NCBI GenBank assembly: GCA_910586125.1
Contig: CAJUHP010000017.1
Location: forward strand, 1-64,000
Direction: 5' to 3'
Length of the DNA: 64,000 bases
From: an uncultured Lachnospiraceae bacterium
Lineage (GTDB): Bacteria; Bacillota; Clostridia; Lachnospirales; Lachnospiraceae
The notes under the pieces are model-generated. The model made no database searches. It saw only the letters and a program-made list of their open reading frames with translations, and was not told the origin of the DNA. Position numbers and translations under genes: made by a program. This document shows positions 50,197-58,898 of this stretch, piece after piece. The first letter of the stretch is position 1. Every line of letters begins with the position of its first letter.

Positions 50197-53106
50197 ATGA
50201 ACGGCGTGCGCTTTAAAAGAGGACTTGCGGTTTTATTAGGCTTTTTATTGATTCTTGGCATGATAGGCGGTCATGTTTCCCAGACCGTCTATGCAAAAGA
50301 ACGGCGGACCGTGCGGGTCGCTTTTTTTCCGATGAACGGCTATCATGAAATAGCGGGGGACGGAAGTTTTGCCGGCATGGACGTTGAATATCTGGAGGAA
50401 TTGTGCCGCTATGCGGACTGGGAGATCGAATTTGTGGAGTGCAAAGACTGGGACGAAGCTCTCCAATTTCTGTCAGAAAAGAAAGTGGATCTGGTGGGAA
50501 CTGCCCAGTATTCCGCGGAGCGGGCCGCCACCTTTCAGTATGCAGATCTCGCCAGCGGTTATACGTTCGGCATTATTGCGACCAATCCCGACAGCCCCCT
50601 GGCCTATGAGGATTTTGAGGCCATGAAAGGGATCACGTTCGGCATGGTAAAAACCTATGTGCGCCGGAACGAGTTCCATCAGTATTTAACCGACCACGGA
50701 ATCCGCTCTCCCCGAATCCGGGAATATGATTCCTCTGCCGATCTGCAGGCAGCCCTGGCCAACGGCGAAGTTGACGCCCTGGTTCATACATTCATGGAGA
50801 TCCAAGAGGGACAGCGTTTAATCGGGCGTTTTGCTCCCAGACCCTTCTACTATATTACCTATCGCGGCAATGACGACGTAATGCGGGAGCTGAATCAGGC
50901 GATTGCCGATCTGAAAATGAATAATCCGGATCTGGAAACCAGACTGATGAACGAATTCTATCAGAGCCGTCTGGACCGAACGATCGTATTTACAGTGGAA
51001 GAAAAACAGTTTATAAAAGAGGCGGAGCCGATCCGCGTAGGTTATTTTGACAACTATTATCCGTTTCTCTATGAAGAAGACGGCGTGTGCCGGGGACTGA
51101 CCAGAGATCTGTTAGAAGGTGTCGCATCTCTGACCGGATTGACGCTTACTTGGCATAAGGTTGAATCGCCGCAGGAGGCCAGCCAGGCTCTGCAGAACAA
51201 GGTCATCGATGTGATGTCTTACTGTGTCCACACAGACAAAGAACTTGCCGAGCATACCACGGTTAAAATGAAAGATTACGTTCAAATTCCGATGGTGCTG
51301 GTCATGAAGAAAAGCATGGAGCCTCATTCCGTCCAGACGCTGGCAACCGTATCCTACCTGTCCCAGGGCGCGGAGCACGCGGTCGATCTGAACCATACCG
51401 AGCTTTTGATCTGCGACACCCAGCAGGAATGCTTGGATGCGCTGCGGGCAGGAAAAGCGGACGCCGTATTGTGCGATGGCTATCTGGCTGAATATCTGCT
51501 GAGCGCTGAAATTCGGTACTATGATTTGGAGATAAAGAGTGTTCTGAGCGAAGAACACGGGGTATCCATGACCGTTTTAAGCGAAAATACCCAGCTTGCC
51601 GGCATTTTGAACAAGACCATTCTCACCATAGACGCCAGAGCCGTCCGCGATTACATGCTGGAGCGCAACGTATACTCTCTCGCCAGCTTCAGCCAGTATT
51701 TGCAGGAATACAGCCATATTATTATCGGAATTCTGCTTTTAGTCATCGTTTCCATCATTTTTGTAGCCCTGCACATACTTCAGGATACCAAAAAGATACA
51801 GATGCTCATGTATCAAGATGTGGAGACCAATATCGGTAATCTCAATTATCTGATGTATGTCGGAAAAAAAACGCTTCTTCCGGAACGAACCAAACAGCAG
51901 TACGCGGTCGCTTATCTGCGGATTGTTCAGTTCCAGCGCTATAAGATGGTTTATGGCTGGAAAAAGGGAAAGAAAACGCTTGCCTCCATCGCCGCCTCTC
52001 TGCAGCAGAATGTAAATGGAAAGGGGGAGGTCTGCGCCAGGGCGGACGGAGATCGCTTCGCGCTTCTTTTATCCATTGAAACCGGCAATATCATTGCCAG
52101 ACTTCAGAGAATCAAGAACGGCGCAGAGGAACGTGTTCTTCAGGATACCGGAACCCGTATTGAAATTCAAATCGGCGTTTACTTTATGCCGCCGGATGAC
52201 ACCGACTTGCACCGGGCCATCGTCTGTGCCAATCAATCCATCGACTTTATTCAGGACAACGGCGGCAGTATCCAATTTTACGACGATTCCCTGGAAAAAG
52301 CGCTCCGCGAGCGCCATGAAAGAGAACAGCTTTTGGACTCCATTGATATCGACTCCCATTTCGCCGCCTACTACCAGGCCAAAGTGGATGTCCGCACCGA
52401 AAAAATAGTGGGCGCCGAAGCTCTGGTGCGTTTTATCGATCCGACGAAATCCGGCGCTGTGATTTCTCCCGGCTTTTTCGTACCTTATTTTGAGCAGACC
52501 GGCCGCGTGACGGAAATCGACTTTTTTGTACTCCGATGTGTCTGCCAGATGCTTCGCCGCCGGCTTGATGAGGGAAAAAATGTTGTCACGGTTTCCTGCA
52601 ACTTCTCGCGGATGCATTTTACCAAGCCCGGTTTTGTGGAACGCTTTGAGGGAGTACTCTCCCAATATGATATTCCCAAAGACCTGATTGAAGTTGAAAT
52701 TACAGAAACGCTTGTCATGGAAGAGATTGAAGCCAAAGTGGCGGACCAGACGCTGGACAATCTCCACGCAAAAGGAATCCGGATTTCCATCGATGATTTC
52801 GGCGCAGGTTATTCCTCCCTGGGCGTTATCGAAAAAATACCTGCTTCCGTCATTAAACTGGACCGCTCCTTCCTCTTGAACCAGGAAGACAGAGAGCGCC
52901 AGGTGAAGATTATGAAGAGCATCGTTGATCTGGCCGGTGATCTGGGCGCGCAGATTGTCTGCGAAGGCGTAGAGACCGACAAGGATGTGGAATTGATGAA
53001 AGAAATCGGCGCCCATGTCGCGCAGGGCTATCGCTATGCGAAACCAGTGCCGGAAGCAGATTTTGAACAGAGGCTTTCCGATAACATGAACCAAATGACT
53101 GGCTGA
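50197..53106 (+). CDS. transmembrane c-di-GMP phosphodiesterase with two SBP sensor domains
   Basis: 969 aa. A signal peptide or anchor (about 8-30) is followed by two tandem SBP_bac_3-like domains (about 38-260, VRVAFFPMNGYHEIAGDGSF; about 275-500, IRVGYFDNYYPFLYEEDGVC). A transmembrane helix at about 510-533 (HIIIGILLLVIVSIIFVALH) leads to a degenerate GGDEF domain with ARADGDRFALLL in place of GGDEF, and a C-terminal EAL domain. EAL residues look complete: GAEALVRF, VSCNFSRMHF, VEITET, SIDDFGAGYSS, IKLDRSF, CEGVET and AQGYRYAKP. It should degrade c-di-GMP in response to a small extracellular ligand such as an amino acid. The start is chosen by position; AGGAAGGGG lies 12 nt upstream. Confidence 0.88.
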   Translation: MNGVRFKRGLAVLLGFLLILGMIGGHVSQTVYAKERRTVRVAFFPMNGYHEIAGDGSFAGMDVEYLEELCRYADWEIEFVECKDWDEALQFLSEKKVDLVGTAQYSAERAATFQYADLASGYTFGIIATNPDSPLAYEDFEAMKGITFGMVKTYVRRNEFHQYLTDHGIRSPRIREYDSSADLQAALANGEVDALVHTFMEIQEGQRLIGRFAPRPFYYITYRGNDDVMRELNQAIADLKMNNPDLETRLMNEFYQSRLDRTIVFTVEEKQFIKEAEPIRVGYFDNYYPFLYEEDGVCRGLTRDLLEGVASLTGLTLTWHKVESPQEASQALQNKVIDVMSYCVHTDKELAEHTTVKMKDYVQIPMVLVMKKSMEPHSVQTLATVSYLSQGAEHAVDLNHTELLICDTQQECLDALRAGKADAVLCDGYLAEYLLSAEIRYYDLEIKSVLSEEHGVSMTVLSENTQLAGILNKTILTIDARAVRDYMLERNVYSLASFSQYLQEYSHIIIGILLLVIVSIIFVALHILQDTKKIQMLMYQDVETNIGNLNYLMYVGKKTLLPERTKQQYAVAYLRIVQFQRYKMVYGWKKGKKTLASIAASLQQNVNGKGEVCARADGDRFALLLSIETGNIIARLQRIKNGAEERVLQDTGTRIEIQIGVYFMPPDDTDLHRAIVCANQSIDFIQDNGGSIQFYDDSLEKALRERHEREQLLDSIDIDSHFAAYYQAKVDVRTEKIVGAEALVRFIDPTKSGAVISPGFFVPYFEQTGRVTEIDFFVLRCVCQMLRRRLDEGKNVVTVSCNFSRMHFTKPGFVERFEGVLSQYDIPKDLIEVEITETLVMEEIEAKVADQTLDNLHAKGIRISIDDFGAGYSSLGVIEKIPASVIKLDRSFLLNQEDRERQVKIMKSIVDLAGDLGAQIVCEGVETDKDVELMKEIGAHVAQGYRYAKPVPEADFEQRLSDNMNQMTG

Positions 53107-53121
53107 TACCGATCATAAAAC

Positions 53122-53161
53122 GGCGGCAAAAAATCAGAACGCATTCGGATTTTTTGCCGCC
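53122..53161. terminator. bidirectional terminator between the EAL gene and sufB
   Basis: Perfect 14-bp stem GGCGGCAAAAAATC / GATTTTTTGCCGCC with a 12-nt loop between two convergent genes. Confidence 0.8.
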
Positions 53162-53169
53162 TCTCTCTA

Positions 53170-54087
53170 TCACTTTAAAAAACCGTTGATAATCTGCTCT
53201 TCCGCCTCCTGCTCTGTCAGCCCCAGCGTCATCAGCTTGGTAAGCTGTTCCCCGGCAATCTTGCCGATTGCTGCCTCATGAATCAGAGCCGCGTCGATAT
53301 CGTTCGCCTCCAGTTGAGGAATCGCCAAAATTCTGGCATTCCCCATGATAATGGCGTCGCATTCCGTGTGGCCGCTGCAGGGCGCGTTGCCCGTGATCCG
53401 GGAATCAAATTTCTGATAGGAGTGATCCTGAGCCACCGAGCGGGATACGACGTCGGCGCTGGCGCCGGGACCGTTCAGGTTTACTTCATAGCGGCTGAAT
53501 GCCTCCTGGTTTCCATGGGTCAGAAGACGTTCCCTGACCACCAGTCTGGCGCCGGCTTCCAGTTTGGCTGTAGTGGTGCGGTTTGTGGAATCCACGCCCC
53601 GGATCTGCACCATCTCCATCTCCAACAAACTGTTTTCTTCCATATAAATTTCGGTGCCGGGATTCAGAATCCGCTTTCCCTGTCCGTCTCCCTCTCCATA
53701 GTGCTTCTCCACATATTTTACCTTGGCATTTTTTCCGACATGGAAGCGATGAACCCCGTCATGTTCGGAGTCCTGGTCGCCGCAATTGTGAATGCCGCAG
53801 CCCGCGACAATCACCACATCGCTGCCCTCTCCGATATAAAAATCATTGGTGACAACTTCCTTCAGGCCGCTTCGGCTTAATACCACCGGGATATGAACGC
53901 TTTCGCTGCGCGTCTCGGGCCGAATGTGAATCTCGATGCCGCTGCCGTCCGACTTGCTGATAATATTGATGTTGGCTGTAGTATTTCTGGCCGCTGTCTG
54001 CCCGTCTGAACGGATATTGTAGGCCCCTTCCGGCACATCGTGAAGCCCGGCCACTTCCTCCAGTATTCTCTGCTGAATCGAATCCAT
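53170..54087 (-). CDS. SufB/SufD-family Fe-S scaffold protein, short form
   Basis: 305 aa, against about 420-470 aa for classical SufB or SufD. The core beta-helix features are present: YIGEGSDVVIVAGCGIHNCG, HFVGKNAKV-like HRFHVGKNAKVKYVEKHYGE, SVAQDHSYQKFDSRITGN, and the C-terminal LIHEAAIGKIAGEQLTKLMT. Conserved Cys residues in AGCGIHNCG and NAPCSGHTECDA could ligate a cluster. With the SufC ATPase 2 nt upstream it forms a two-gene scaffold like the minimal SmsCB/SufCB systems of anaerobes. No SufS, SufU or SufE is nearby. Confidence 0.87.
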   Translation of the reverse strand: MDSIQQRILEEVAGLHDVPEGAYNIRSDGQTAARNTTANINIISKSDGSGIEIHIRPETRSESVHIPVVLSRSGLKEVVTNDFYIGEGSDVVIVAGCGIHNCGDQDSEHDGVHRFHVGKNAKVKYVEKHYGEGDGQGKRILNPGTEIYMEENSLLEMEMVQIRGVDSTNRTTTAKLEAGARLVVRERLLTHGNQEAFSRYEVNLNGPGASADVVSRSVAQDHSYQKFDSRITGNAPCSGHTECDAIIMGNARILAIPQLEANDIDAALIHEAAIGKIAGEQLTKLMTLGLTEQEAEEQIINGFLK

Positions 54088-54089
54088 TT

Positions 54090-54830
54090 TTATCGTTCTC
54101 CTTCCCGGTAAAATTTGTTGCAGGCGTCAACAGCGGACGCCGTGCCGAGCAGAGTGGGCAGAATTTCCTCTCTGGGTCCCTGCTTGGTAATCCGCCCTCC
54201 CGCAATCACAACAATCTCATCGGCAATATTGAGAATGCGTTCCTGATGCGAAATAATCATAACCGAACCGTTGGTCGTCTCCCGCATCCTCTCAAAAACC
54301 TGAATCAGATTCTGAAAACTCCACAGATCAATTCCGGCTTCCGGCTCATCAAAGACCGACAGTTTGGTTCCTCTGGCCAAAACCGTGGCAATCTCAATTC
54401 GTTTTAGCTCGCCGCCGGACAGGCTGGCATTCACTTCCCTTCGGATATAATCCTTGGCGCAAAGCCCCACCTCTGACAGATACTGGCACGCATCTGCGAT
54501 GGACAAATTTTTCTTTGCCGCCAGGCGCAGAAGGTCCAGCACCTGAATCCCTTTAAAGCGAACCGGCTGCTGAAAGGCAAAACTGATCCCCAAATTCGCC
54601 CGCTCCGTGATACTCATCTTTGTAATATCCGTTCCCTGAAAATAAATCCGGCCGGAGGCAGGCTGCTCAATTCCGGCAATCAGTTTTGCCAGCGTGGATT
54701 TGCCCCCGCCGTTCGGCCCTGTCACCACCACAAAACGGTGATCTCCTATCTCCAGGCTGATATCATGCAAGATATCTTTCTGGCCTTTTTCGGCCTGTAC
54801 TTCAAAAGATATATTTTCTAAAGTCAGCAT
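54090..54830 (-). CDS. sufC: SufC-like ABC ATPase
   Basis: 246 aa from the ATG at 54830 (AGGAGG upstream). Walker A is VTGPNGGGKSTLAKLIAGI, Q-loop FAFQQPVRF, signature ASLSGGELKRIEIATVL, Walker B LSVFDEPEAGIDL, and H-loop MIISHQERIL. The family-specific insertion after Walker A and the EPEAGIDLW stretch mark SufC rather than a transporter ATPase. It powers Fe-S assembly on the adjacent SufBD-type scaffold; the two genes are 2 nt apart. Confidence 0.9.
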   Translation of the reverse strand: MLTLENISFEVQAEKGQKDILHDISLEIGDHRFVVVTGPNGGGKSTLAKLIAGIEQPASGRIYFQGTDITKMSITERANLGISFAFQQPVRFKGIQVLDLLRLAAKKNLSIADACQYLSEVGLCAKDYIRREVNASLSGGELKRIEIATVLARGTKLSVFDEPEAGIDLWSFQNLIQVFERMRETTNGSVMIISHQERILNIADEIVVIAGGRITKQGPREEILPTLLGTASAVDACNKFYREGER

Positions 54831-54954
54831 AAAGCCCTCCTGTCGTCCATGCGAGTATCCCCTATTTCCTGCTTTGCACAAAATAATAAGGTATCCCTAT
54901 TTATTCCACACAATCGCTGCCGCCATACAATTCTGACGAACAAAATGTTCTGGT

Positions 54955-55716
54955 CTATTCTTTTGTAAATTCCAGCTCGGCGCAGACCGGATAGTGATCG
55001 GAGAGGTAAACGCCATCCTTCTCATCGGTCCACTTCTCAATATGCCGGCAGGTAAATTCACCCTTCACAAAAATGTAGTCGATACTCACCAGCGGCGCGC
55101 CCCTCATATAATCGTGAAACGTCACGCCGATGTCTCTTGTCACATTGACAAACGGATACGCTTTCATGACTGCCATTTCTTCGCTGTCGGGCTCGGCATT
55201 CATATCGCCGGTCAGAATGACGGGGGCCTTTGCAAAGAAACGTTCCCCGTCCAGCTTTTTCATAATCTGACGCAGTCCCTGCACTCTGGCTTCGGGTCCC
55301 TCATGATCCAGATGGGTGTTCACAACGCGGAAAACCTGTTTTGTTTTCTGATCCTCCAGCAGCGCTTCGGTGCAGATCCGCGGACAGGGGCTCTGGTTCG
55401 GATAGCGGGAAGCTGGAATTTCAGGAGTCTCCGACAGCCAATAGGTATCCATCTTCATCAGATTGATCCGGTCCTTCCGGTAAGCGACGCTGACCTGCTC
55501 ATCCTCCAGCGTTTCACTCCTGGCGCAGCCGATTACATAGTATTCGTCAAGCTTCTCTTTCAGCCACCGGGCCACATGGGGCAGCACCTCCTGGAAACAG
55601 ATAAGATCCGGTTTCTCCCTCTGAAGCTTGTCCAGAATCAGCGGTTTGCGGTAACAGAAATTATTTTTGCCGTCCTGTTCAAAATCGCAGCGAATGTTAA
55701 AGGTAACGATTTTCAT
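54955..55716 (-). CDS. endonuclease/exonuclease/phosphatase (EEP) family hydrolase
   Basis: 253 aa. Metal and catalytic motifs of the EEP fold: TFNIRCDFEQDGKNNF, DLICFQEVLPH with the metal-binding Glu, VVNTHLDHEGPEAR, PVILTGDMNAEPDSEE with Asp and Asn, and the final YLSDHYPVCAEL with the catalytic His. No signal peptide. Members of this subgroup are nucleases or phosphodiesterases; the substrate cannot be told. Single gene. Confidence 0.85.
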   Translation of the reverse strand: MKIVTFNIRCDFEQDGKNNFCYRKPLILDKLQREKPDLICFQEVLPHVARWLKEKLDEYYVIGCARSETLEDEQVSVAYRKDRINLMKMDTYWLSETPEIPASRYPNQSPCPRICTEALLEDQKTKQVFRVVNTHLDHEGPEARVQGLRQIMKKLDGERFFAKAPVILTGDMNAEPDSEEMAVMKAYPFVNVTRDIGVTFHDYMRGAPLVSIDYIFVKGEFTCRHIEKWTDEKDGVYLSDHYPVCAELEFTKE

Positions 55717-55856
55717 GTCTTCTTTCCTCCCTGACTGCCTGTGCAGCGCGTTTTCCGGCTTTTGCCTGCTCTAATTGTAACCCATACCGAAAAATAATCA
55801 AGCATATTTTCTGAAAGAGCCGTGCCGGCGTCCCGCTTTATCCTGCAATCAAATAT

Positions 55857-55891
55857 CCGCCTGCCCACAGTTTGTTCTGTGAGACAGGCGG
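55857..55891. terminator. stem-loop between pgm and the EEP gene
   Basis: CCGCCTG / CAGGCGG outer stem with an inner CACAG / CTGTG stem. It lies about 65 nt past the phosphoglucomutase stop on the minus strand; no strong T run follows, so its role as a terminator is tentative. Confidence 0.4.
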
Positions 55892-55957
55892 AGTTTTCTT
55901 ACAGGGTTTTGTTTAACAGATCTGTTTCACGCTGTCTTCCAAACAGCCCTGCGTTCC

Positions 55958-57691
55958 TCAGTCGATCTTTTCCACAATCTCTTCCAGGGCTTTTCCTAAA
56001 GCCTTGGATTTTTCGGCGGCCTCGTCCATGGAAGATCCCTTGACGCCGTAGTACATTTTCAGTTTCGGCTCGGTGCCGGAAGGCCGCACGCAGACCCAGG
56101 CGTCGTCGGTCAAATCATAGTAGAGCACCTTGGAGTTCGGCAGGCCGGTGGGCGTTACCTCTCCGGTTGCCAGATCTGTAACCGTATCCTTCATATAATC
56201 TCTGGCGGACAACACCGGATAGGCCCCGATCTGCTTGGGCGCCTGCTTCTGTAAGGTATCCATAATACGGGCAATCTTCTCCAAGCCCTCTTTTCCCTTC
56301 AGCGTAAACGTCTTGATGTCGTCCTTATAGTAGCCGCAGCGCTCATACAGATCAATCATGGCGTCCCACAGCGTCATATTTTTGCTCTTATAGTAAGCGG
56401 CGCACTCGCACAGAGCCATCACCGCGACAATCGCGTCTTTATCTCTGGCATGGGTGCCGATCAGGCAGCCGTAGCTCTCCTCAAAGCCGAACAGATACGT
56501 TCCCTTCCCGCTCTGCTCAAAGCCCAGGATCTGCTGGCCGATATACTTGAATCCAGTCAGAACCTCAATCAGACGTACGCCGTAGTAGCGGGCGATGGCG
56601 TCGGCCAGATTGGTGGTGACAATGGTCTTGATCAGAGCGCCGTCTTCCGGCAGGCCCTTGGTCTCTTTTATCTGGCCGATCTCATAATCTGCCAGCAGGC
56701 AGCCGGACATATTGCCGGTCAGGGTGATATACTCGCCGCTCTTTGCGTCCTTTACATATACGCCCAGACGATCCGCGTCCGGGTCGGTCGCCAGCACCAA
56801 GTCCGCGTCCACCTCCTTTGCCAGCTTCAATCCGAGTGTGAAGGCTTCCGCCGCCTCCGGATTCGGATAGCTGACCGTGGGGAATTCGCCGTCCGGCAGC
56901 TCCTGCTCCGGAACCACCCACACATTTTCAAAGCCCAGCTCCTTCATGATCCGGCGCGCCGGAATATTGCCGGTGCCGTGGAGAGGAGAATATACGATGC
57001 GGATATTCTTCGCCTGCTCGGCAATGACATCGGGGCGTCTCACCTGGGACTTCAGGCGGGCAATATAGGCGTCGTCAATATCCGCTCCGATAGAGACATA
57101 GAGGCCCGCCTCCACAGCCGCCTGCTTGTCCATGGTCTTCACACTGGCAAAATCGGTGACAGCCTGCACTTCCCCCATAATACCGCTGTCGTGAGGAGGT
57201 GTGATCTGCGCGCCGTCCTCCCAGTAAACCTTATATCCGTTGTACTCCGGCGAATTGTGGCTGGCCGTGATATTGATGCCGGCAATGCAGGACAGCGTGC
57301 GCACGGCAAAAGAAAGCTCCGGCGTGGGACGCAGCGATTCAAACACATAGGCCCGGATGCCGTTGGCGCACAGGCACAGCGCCGCTTCGTCGGCAAATTC
57401 CGGAGACATGCGGCGGGAATCGTAGGCAATCGCCACGCCCTTGTCCTGTCCGCCCAGCTTGGTAATATAGTTCGCCAGACCCTGTGTGGTCTTTCTGACA
57501 GTATAGATATTCATTCGGTTGGTGCCCGCCCCAATGACCCCCCGCAGTCCAGCCGTGCCGAACGCCAGGGACATGTAAAAGCGGTCCTCGATCTCTTTCT
57601 CATTATCCCGGATGGATTCCAGCTCTGCTTTGGTGGCCTCGTCAAAATACGGATTTGCCAGCCACTGCTCATACGTTTCTTTGTAGCCCAT
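55958..57691 (-). CDS. pgcA: phosphoglucomutase / phospho-sugar mutase
   Basis: 577 aa from the ATG at 57691 with AGGAGG 8 nt upstream. The active-site phosphoserine loop is INITASHNSPEYNGYKVYW, the Mg site is LATDPDADRLGVYV, the sugar-binding loop is FGFEESYGCLIG, and the phosphate-binding loop is VRPSGTEPKLKMYYG. Length and motifs fit the PgcA type of Firmicutes, which interconverts glucose 1- and 6-phosphate for UDP-glucose, glycogen and wall polymers. The gene 59 nt upstream encodes a CotS-like kinase. Confidence 0.92.
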   Translation of the reverse strand: MGYKETYEQWLANPYFDEATKAELESIRDNEKEIEDRFYMSLAFGTAGLRGVIGAGTNRMNIYTVRKTTQGLANYITKLGGQDKGVAIAYDSRRMSPEFADEAALCLCANGIRAYVFESLRPTPELSFAVRTLSCIAGINITASHNSPEYNGYKVYWEDGAQITPPHDSGIMGEVQAVTDFASVKTMDKQAAVEAGLYVSIGADIDDAYIARLKSQVRRPDVIAEQAKNIRIVYSPLHGTGNIPARRIMKELGFENVWVVPEQELPDGEFPTVSYPNPEAAEAFTLGLKLAKEVDADLVLATDPDADRLGVYVKDAKSGEYITLTGNMSGCLLADYEIGQIKETKGLPEDGALIKTIVTTNLADAIARYYGVRLIEVLTGFKYIGQQILGFEQSGKGTYLFGFEESYGCLIGTHARDKDAIVAVMALCECAAYYKSKNMTLWDAMIDLYERCGYYKDDIKTFTLKGKEGLEKIARIMDTLQKQAPKQIGAYPVLSARDYMKDTVTDLATGEVTPTGLPNSKVLYYDLTDDAWVCVRPSGTEPKLKMYYGVKGSSMDEAAEKSKALGKALEEIVEKID

Positions 57692-57750
57692 AAATGTATC
57701 CTCCTGTGATTTCCTTTTAGCGGGCGGCAAAGCCGCCCTTTCCACAGGTA

Positions 57751-58719
57751 TTATAACATACTCCGGTCCAAAAAGTCCAGAAACTTCTTGCGCTCCGGTT
57801 CCTGTTCTTCCAGAATCTTCAATTTCTCCGTATTTCTGGCAGGAATCCAGGCTTTATTGGAATTATAATAGTAGTTGATCTGCTTCCAGTATTTTTCCGG
57901 ATACAGAAAACGGATATGCAGGTATCGCCGGTCCGCCTCTGTCAGCGGCAGAAAACGGTCGTACTCCGCTATCATCCGCTCTCCGGTTTGACAGCAAAAA
58001 CCCTGTTTTTCCATGGCTTTGCGCATAAAATAGTACAGATCGCAGACTTGGATTCCTCTGGTCATCGCCATAAAATCCGTGACCATGGCAAACTCGCCGT
58101 CATACAGGATATGGTGATGGCTGTACTCGCCGTGGCAGAGAAAACCTCCCTCTGTCTTCTCATTCTGCTCGGCCAGAAGGCGTCCCGCCTCCTCGGCCTG
58201 ATCAAAAAACATAGAAAAGCTGCGCATCATATAGAGCTCAAACTCCGACTTGTTGCGCACCCGGCGCACAAAGGTCCTGGCCCGGCGCAGCTCCGCCGTA
58301 TGGCGGCGGTATTCCTCAGCCAGACTATCCCCCTTCTTGAATCCTGTGCCGTCCACCTGGCGAAGCCCTTTGTGCAGCATGGCTAACAGACGCACGCCGC
58401 GCAGAACTTCGGATTCATTCGTCAGATCGCATTCCCTCCCGCTGTTCCACTCTTTTACCACATAGGGAGTCTGCTCCGCGTCCAGACTGATCCATTCGCC
58501 CTCCCGGTTGGGGATGACTCGATCCACCGCCACCGAAGCGTACTGCTCCAGCGCTGCCAACACCTCCTGCACTTGAGATAACCTGGCCGGCGTTCCTCTA
58601 TATTCCTTCAGCAAGCGGCTGCCCTGCCTGGTTTCGCACAGCACCGCTCCCCGGACCCGGCTGGTTCGGATTATATCCAAGTCATATTGCTGCAATACAT
58701 CAGTACCTTTTTCGTTCAC
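57751..58719 (-). CDS. CotS/CotI-like spore-coat-associated kinase
   Basis: 322 aa from a GTG at 58719 with GGAGGGG 5 nt upstream; the frame is open 59 codons further but without a site. Aminoglycoside-phosphotransferase-like fold: IRTSRVRGAVLCETRQGSRL, YVVKEWNSGRECDL, the catalytic loop GGFLCHGEYSHHHILYDGE, and the Mg-binding FAMVTDFMAMTRGIQVCDLY. This matches the CotS family found in spore-forming Clostridia and Bacilli. The HxD loop reads CHGEYSHHH (Glu in place of Asp), so kinase activity is uncertain. Confidence 0.8.
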   Translation of the reverse strand: MNEKGTDVLQQYDLDIIRTSRVRGAVLCETRQGSRLLKEYRGTPARLSQVQEVLAALEQYASVAVDRVIPNREGEWISLDAEQTPYVVKEWNSGRECDLTNESEVLRGVRLLAMLHKGLRQVDGTGFKKGDSLAEEYRRHTAELRRARTFVRRVRNKSEFELYMMRSFSMFFDQAEEAGRLLAEQNEKTEGGFLCHGEYSHHHILYDGEFAMVTDFMAMTRGIQVCDLYYFMRKAMEKQGFCCQTGERMIAEYDRFLPLTEADRRYLHIRFLYPEKYWKQINYYYNSNKAWIPARNTEKLKILEEQEPERKKFLDFLDRSML

Positions 58720-58831
58720 CTCTGCCCCTCCGCTTCCTTCGCTACTGTCATTGTATGAACAGGCCGTAAAAAAAATGCACGCAGGGGAGGATTCTTTTTT
58801 TGTGAGAGTAAAACAGCTTTTCCTGTTCTTA

Positions 58832-58860
58832 TTGAACTTCCGAATTTTTTCGTGTATAAT
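58832..58860 (+). promoter_or_regulatory. promoter of ilvA/tdcB
   Basis: TTGAAC (58832-58837) and TATAAT (58855-58860) with a 17-nt spacer; 38 nt to the start at 58899. Confidence 0.75.
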
Positions 58861-58898
58861 TGATTCATTACGGACACACCAAACAATGGAGGACACAC

